From the NCBI GenBank assembly GCA_003161435.1, contig PMOS01000044.1, positions 1 to 64,000 on the forward strand: a stretch of DNA of 64,000 nt. Reading direction: 5' to 3'. Position numbers and translations under genes: made by a program. Of the stretch, positions 60,050-64,000 are shown in pieces (within the stretch, counting starts at the first letter, position 1; each line of letters begins with the position of its first letter). The notes under the pieces are model-generated. The model was given only the letters and a program-made list of their open reading frames with translations, was not told where the DNA came from and did no database searches. The DNA comes from Vulcanimicrobiota bacterium (lineage in GTDB: Bacteria > Vulcanimicrobiota > Vulcanimicrobiia > Vulcanimicrobiales > Vulcanimicrobiaceae).

Positions 60050-61219
60050 CTACCTGATTCCGGCGACAGCGAAGACGAGCGCCGCACGCTCCGCGGCGGC
60101 TTCCTGGTCGACGATCAACCCGGCTGCGTCCGCGAGCTCTAACGCACGCGCCAAATGCACGATCGACCGCGCGCTCTCCGCCCCGCCGAGCATCCGGAAG
60201 TGCGGCTGAAAACCGTTGAGGTACGCGAGGAATACGATCCCGGTCTTGTACGCATAGGTCGGAGCCGCGAACAGGTGGCGCGACAAGAGCACGGTCGGGG
60301 CCAGGATCGCGTCGTACCGCGCGCGGTCGCCGTCGTCGAGCGCAACCAGCGCCGCCCGCGCCGCCGGGGCGATCGCATCGAAGATTCCGAGCAACGCATC
60401 GCTGTGATGCTCACCGTCGCCGGCGATCAACTCCGGATAGTTGAAATCGTCGCCGGTATACACGCGAATGCCGGACGGCAACCGCCGTCGCAGATCGATC
60501 TCCCGCCCGGCGTCGAGCAGCGAGATCTTCACGCCGTCGATCTTTGCAGCGTTCGCGCGGACGATCTCCACGAACGTCTCCGTCGCACGGTCGAGGTCGC
60601 TGCTTCCCCAATAGCTGGCGAGTTGCGGATCGAACATCGGTCCCAGCCAATGCAAAATTGCCGGCCGGCTCAGCGCGTTCAGCACCGTCGCGTATACGCG
60701 AACGTAATCGTCGGGCCCACGCGCGGTTCGCGCCAGCGCGCGCGAGCACATCACGATCGCCGCGCACCCCTGAGCTTCGATGAAGGCGCACTGCTCGAGG
60801 AACGCGTGCTCGATCGCCTCGAGCCGCGGGGTCGGGACGGGGTCGAGCGCATCGGTCATCGCGCCGCAGGCGACCGTACCGCCGCACGATGTTGCTTCGG
60901 CCGCCGATCGCCGGATCAACTCGCGCGCATCGCCCACGTTCAAGCCCATTCCGCGCTGCGCGGTATCCATCGCTTCGGCGACCGCGAACCCGAGCGACCA
61001 CAGGTGCCGCCGATACGCCAGGGTCGAATCCCAATCGACCGCACCGCCCAGGATCGGATCGATCGGCGAACGCGGGTCGCAAACGACGTGCGCCGCGGCG
61101 TACGCGACCCGCGTTCGCGGCGGCGCTTGCGGCGTCACCGCATGACGCGGCACGTCGCTCGGCGCCCAAGCCGCCAGCGTCCCGTCGGCTTGCGGTAACA
61201 GCAGCCGGGTGGCCAGCAT
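60050..61219 (-). CDS. DUF993 family protein (dihydrodipicolinate synthase-like)
   Basis: 389 residues. The TIM-barrel region has WDSTLAYRRHLWSLGFAVAEAMDTAQRGMG, CGGTVACGAMTD, ILHWLGPMFDPQLASYWGS, IDGVKISLLDAGREID and VYTGDDFNYPELI. The Lys in DGVKIS is a Schiff-base candidate as in DHDPS. DUF993 proteins cluster with Gfo/Idh/MocA oxidoreductases and IolE-like isomerases, as here, so an aldolase-type step in a sugar pathway is plausible. ATG 61217-61219 overlaps the upstream TGA. Confidence 0.8.
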   Translation of the reverse strand: MLATRLLLPQADGTLAAWAPSDVPRHAVTPQAPPRTRVAYAAAHVVCDPRSPIDPILGGAVDWDSTLAYRRHLWSLGFAVAEAMDTAQRGMGLNVGDARELIRRSAAEATSCGGTVACGAMTDALDPVPTPRLEAIEHAFLEQCAFIEAQGCAAIVMCSRALARTARGPDDYVRVYATVLNALSRPAILHWLGPMFDPQLASYWGSSDLDRATETFVEIVRANAAKIDGVKISLLDAGREIDLRRRLPSGIRVYTGDDFNYPELIAGDGEHHSDALLGIFDAIAPAARAALVALDDGDRARYDAILAPTVLLSRHLFAAPTYAYKTGIVFLAYLNGFQPHFRMLGGAESARSIVHLARALELADAAGLIVDQEAAAERAALVFAVAGIR

Positions 61220-62385
61220 CAGACGGGAACCCGATCGACGACGAGCTCGGGAACATCGACGAAGCGCTTCTCCCGCCACGACGTCAAACCGGCTTCGGCC
61301 AGCTGCACGCCCTTCGCGCCCGAGACGAAGTCGTACGGAAAGGGCTCGTCGCGCACGACGTGGCGCAAGAACTGCTCCCACTGCACGAGGAAGCCGTTGT
61401 CGAACGGCTCGTCGGGGACTTCGCTCCACGCCGCCGCAAAGTCGATCGGGTTCGGTGCGTCCGGATTCCACACCGGCCGCGGCGTCAGCTCGCGCGGCTG
61501 GATCTTGCAGCTGCGCAGCCCGACGACGGCGCTGCCGTGGGTCCCGTCGATCTGGAACTCCACCAGCTCGTCGCGATTGACGCGCACGCACCACGACGAG
61601 TTGATCTGTGCGACGATCCCGCCGTCCAGCTGGAATATTCCGTACGCGGCGTCGTCCGCCGTCGCCTCGTACACGCGTCCGCTCTCGTCGACGCGCTGCG
61701 GGATGTGCGTCGCGCCGAGCGCCGTCACGCCACGCACCGGCGCGATCAGATACTCGAGCACGTAGCTCCAGTGGCAGAACATATCGAGGATCACGCCGCC
61801 GCCGTCCTCGGCGCGGTAGTTCCACGACGGCCGCTGCGGCGCGGGGCCCCACGTTCCTTCGAACACCCAGTACCCGAACTCACCGCGCACCGACAGGATC
61901 CGCCCGAAGAACCCGCCGTCGATCAATCGCCGCAGCTTGAGGAAGCCGGGCAGGTACAGCTTGTCGTGCACGATGCCGTTCTTCACGCCGCGTTCGCGCG
62001 CGAGGCGCGCGATATGCAACGCCTCGTCGAGCGTCGGCGCCAGCGGCTTCTCGCAGTACACGTGCTTCCCGGCCGCGATCGCGCGTTCGAGCAGCGCCGG
62101 CCGCGCGGCGGTCGTGGCGGCGTCGAAGAAGATCTCGCACTCGGGATCGGCGACCGCCGCGTCGAGATTGGTCGTCCAGCGCGCGATGCCGTGCTCCCGA
62201 GCGAGCCGTTCGAGCTTCTCCGCGTCGCGCCCGACGAGCACCGGTTCGGGCCAGATGACGGTGCCGTCGTCGAGCCGCAGCCCGCCGCGTTCGCGGATCG
62301 CGACGATCGAGCGGATCAGGTGCTGGTTCATCCCCATGCGGCCGGTGACGCCGTTCATGGCGATACCGACGGTGCGACGCGACAT
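61219..62385 (-). CDS. Gfo/Idh/MocA-family NAD(P)-dependent oxidoreductase
   Basis: 388 residues from ATG 62385. N-terminal Rossmann domain with the variant glycine motif IAMNGVTGRMGMNQHL, then DAAVADPECEIFFDAATTAARPALLERAIAAGKHVYCEKPLAPT (E-K-P motif with the catalytic Lys). C-terminal GFO_IDH_MocA_C domain (FQLDGGIVAQINSSWCVRVN). Oxidises or reduces a sugar or cyclitol derivative. Middle gene of the catabolic operon; substrate unknown. Confidence 0.9.
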   Translation of the reverse strand: MSRRTVGIAMNGVTGRMGMNQHLIRSIVAIRERGGLRLDDGTVIWPEPVLVGRDAEKLERLAREHGIARWTTNLDAAVADPECEIFFDAATTAARPALLERAIAAGKHVYCEKPLAPTLDEALHIARLARERGVKNGIVHDKLYLPGFLKLRRLIDGGFFGRILSVRGEFGYWVFEGTWGPAPQRPSWNYRAEDGGGVILDMFCHWSYVLEYLIAPVRGVTALGATHIPQRVDESGRVYEATADDAAYGIFQLDGGIVAQINSSWCVRVNRDELVEFQIDGTHGSAVVGLRSCKIQPRELTPRPVWNPDAPNPIDFAAAWSEVPDEPFDNGFLVQWEQFLRHVVRDEPFPYDFVSGAKGVQLAEAGLTSWREKRFVDVPELVVDRVPV

Positions 62386-62389
62386 CTGC

Positions 62390-63199
62390 TTACTCCGTAT
62401 GGGCTGTGGCGCCGAGCAGCGAGCGAGCACGACCACCCAAATCGGCGAGCGTCGACGACGACATCGTCTGTGCGTAATTGCGTTCGGTGGGAAGATCGAC
62501 CTGGAAGATCTCGGCGATCGTCCCGGGCCGCGCCGTCATCACGACGACGCGGTTGGCGAGGTAGAAGGCTTCGGGGATCGAGTGCGTGACGAACAGCACA
62601 CTCGTACCCGTTTCTTGCCAGATGCGGTGCAGCTCGACGTTCATCTGCTCCCGCGTGAGCGCGTCCAGCGCGCCGAAGGGCTCGTCCATCAGCAGCACCG
62701 GCGGCCGGTGCAAGAGCGCGCGGCAGAGCGAGACGCGCTGCTGCATCCCGCCGGAGAGCTCGTGCGGGTACGCGTTCTCGAAGCCGCGCAGGCCGGTGAG
62801 CTCGATCAGCTCGTCGGCGCGCTTCTCCGCGGCGCGCCGATCCATGCGCCGAATCTCCGCCTGGAGCAAGATGTTGCCGCGCGTGCTGCGCCACTCGAGC
62901 AGCGCCGCGCGCTGGAACACGAACCCGATCTCGCGCTGCGGCGCGGTCACCGCACGACCGAGCAGGTGCGCCGAACCGCGGAACGGGCGCACGAGCCCCG
63001 CGGCGACCTTGAGCAGCGTCGATTTGCCACAGCCCGACGGGCCCAGGACCGCGACGAACTCACGCGGCGCGACGTCGAGCGTGACGCCGGCGACCGCGTC
63101 GGTCGTCTTCCGGCGCGTCACGAACCGCACGGCCACGTCGTCGAAGCGCACCGCCGCGTTCGACGTCGTCACCGGGCCCGAGCGCACCGGCGCGGTCAT
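62390..63199 (-). CDS. ABC transporter ATP-binding protein (nitrate/sulfonate/taurine type)
   Basis: 269 residues. Walker A GPSGCGKSTLL, Q-loop FVFQRAALLEW, signature LSGGMQQRVSLCRALL, Walker B VLLMDEPFGALD, and H-switch VLFVTHS, all in the SsuB/TauB arrangement. ATG 63197-63199 overlaps the stop of the binding-protein gene. Energises import together with the SBP; the permease gene is probably beyond the right edge or elsewhere. Confidence 0.93.
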   Translation of the reverse strand: MTAPVRSGPVTTSNAAVRFDDVAVRFVTRRKTTDAVAGVTLDVAPREFVAVLGPSGCGKSTLLKVAAGLVRPFRGSAHLLGRAVTAPQREIGFVFQRAALLEWRSTRGNILLQAEIRRMDRRAAEKRADELIELTGLRGFENAYPHELSGGMQQRVSLCRALLHRPPVLLMDEPFGALDALTREQMNVELHRIWQETGTSVLFVTHSIPEAFYLANRVVVMTARPGTIAEIFQVDLPTERNYAQTMSSSTLADLGGRARSLLGATAHTE

Positions 63200-64000
63200 C
63201 ACTTCTGCGCGAACGACGCGTCCCAATACGCGTCCGGCTTGCCGGGGTTCGTCAGCTTGAGGTACTTCACGACGACGTCGATCGTCGTCTGCCAGTCGGC
63301 CGCGTCGTTATAGCCCGGCTTGAACGCCTTGGTGCGCGCGGTATGCAGCAGTCCCAACGTGAGGTCCCACTGCTTCGCCAGCACTGCCGGCGGCGGCGCC
63401 TGCTCGGCGAGCTTGGCCTCGGCGGCGACGGCGTCGGCCTTGTTCTTGGCGGCGTCTTCCCACGAGCGCTGCGCGGCGTGCATGAAGTCGCGCACCAATT
63501 GCGGGTCCTTCTTGATCGTGTCGTCGCTGGCGAGCAGGCCGGTCGAGAAGAAGTTGACGCCGTGGTCGGCGTAGCGGATCTGCTCCATCTTCTTTCCGGT
63601 GCGTGCTTCAATCGTCGGCGATTGGTCGTTGTAGAAACCGGCCAGCGAGTCGGCGCGCCCGCTGATCACCGCGGTCAGCTTGCCGGCCGGATCGACGTTG
63701 AGCCGCTGCACCGAGTCGTTCGGCACGTGGTTCGCCTCGAGCACCGCGGAGAACGTCTCGTAGGCCGCGTCGCCCGGGCTACCCGCGACGCTCTTGCCCT
63801 TCATGTCGGCGACCGACTTGATGTTCTTGTCGGCGAAGAACTGGATCGACGCCGGGGTCGTCTGAAGGAACACGCCGATGCTCTTCACGTCAGCACCGGC
63901 CGCAATCGTCTTGAGCAGCGCGGGCGTGTCGGCGTAGCCGAAATCGACCTTGCCCGCGGCGACGGCCTGCACCGTTTGCGTCGAGCCGCCGCCGGGCTGG
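63199..64000 (-). CDS. NMT1/SsuA-like ABC substrate-binding protein (5' end beyond the window)
   Basis: The C-terminal 267 residues are present; the gene runs off the right edge at its 5' end. The fold matches NMT1/THI5 and SsuA-type binding proteins: GKVDFGYADTPALLKTIAAGADVKS, KGKSVAGSPGDAAYETF, GRADSLAGFYND and FFSTGLLASDDTIKKDPQLVRDFMHAAQRSW. The full protein should have a signal peptide upstream. It probably binds an amine, sulfonate or heterocycle; the downstream genes point to a sugar-like compound instead, so the substrate is open. Confidence 0.88.
   Translation of the reverse strand, partial: QPGGGSTQTVQAVAAGKVDFGYADTPALLKTIAAGADVKSIGVFLQTTPASIQFFADKNIKSVADMKGKSVAGSPGDAAYETFSAVLEANHVPNDSVQRLNVDPAGKLTAVISGRADSLAGFYNDQSPTIEARTGKKMEQIRYADHGVNFFSTGLLASDDTIKKDPQLVRDFMHAAQRSWEDAAKNKADAVAAEAKLAEQAPPPAVLAKQWDLTLGLLHTARTKAFKPGYNDAADWQTTIDVVVKYLKLTNPGKPDAYWDASFAQK

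Overview
The window is GC-rich, dense with genes, and comes from a diderm (Gram-negative type) bacterium. The evidence is a TonB-dependent receptor, a Wza-like export protein and an O-antigen ligase-like protein. Many genes overlap by ATGA, GTGA or TTGA. Proline/serine-linked lipoproteins with beta-propellers and many LuxR-type regulators recall uncultured soil lineages such as Eremiobacterota (WPS-2). That placement is only a guess, because no phylogenetic marker could be aligned here.

Layout. 1-209 (-) is the start of rpsL (ribosomal protein S12) with an unusual insertion. 297-3639 holds a frameshifted DUF1989 gene, a GntA/YcgG-like oxygenase, a glycosyltransferase, and two fragments of a PLP-dependent decarboxylase on opposite strands. 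3649-8310 has a propeller lipoprotein, an SDR dehydrogenase, an MFS exporter and a 3-methyladenine glycosylase-like protein. 8302-13853 (-) is a TonB receptor with its own two-component system, followed by recQ. 15948-18999 (+) is a carotenoid tailoring operon (glycosyltransferase, CruF hydratase, acyltransferase). 19010-21339 carries three regulators.

21416-37581 is an exopolysaccharide locus. It contains a BY-kinase/Wzz protein, a Wza-like exporter, a VanZ-like protein, an ABC-2 transporter, a GT4, a FemAB/CelD-like protein and an O-antigen ligase. It also has a GINT1-like glycosyltransferase, a GT87-like protein, an acyltransferase-3 and a priming sugar transferase with a recognisable promoter.

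37715-43788 (+) is a five-gene operon for a molybdenum hydroxylase (three subunits), an ACMSD-like amidohydrolase and a LivK-type binding protein. 43867-52625 is a cluster of secreted lipoproteins, two of them seven-bladed Vgb-like propellers. A large ATPase-LuxR regulator and a 73-residue HTH protein are embedded in it. Three transcription units here share a promoter-like motif that I could not assign to a known regulator. 52702-59136 has an S9 peptidase, another LuxR protein, an MGMT, an unrecognised propeller-plus-helices protein and a HicAB toxin-antitoxin pair. 59234-64000 (-) is an operon for a putative sugar or small-molecule pathway: an ABC uptake system (cut by the right edge), a Gfo/Idh/MocA oxidoreductase, a DUF993 aldolase-like protein and a TIM-barrel isomerase.

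No rRNA, tRNA, CRISPR array, insertion sequence or prophage was recognised. Intergenic stretches over about 200 bases occur only at 20154-20355 and 37124-37416, both described below.
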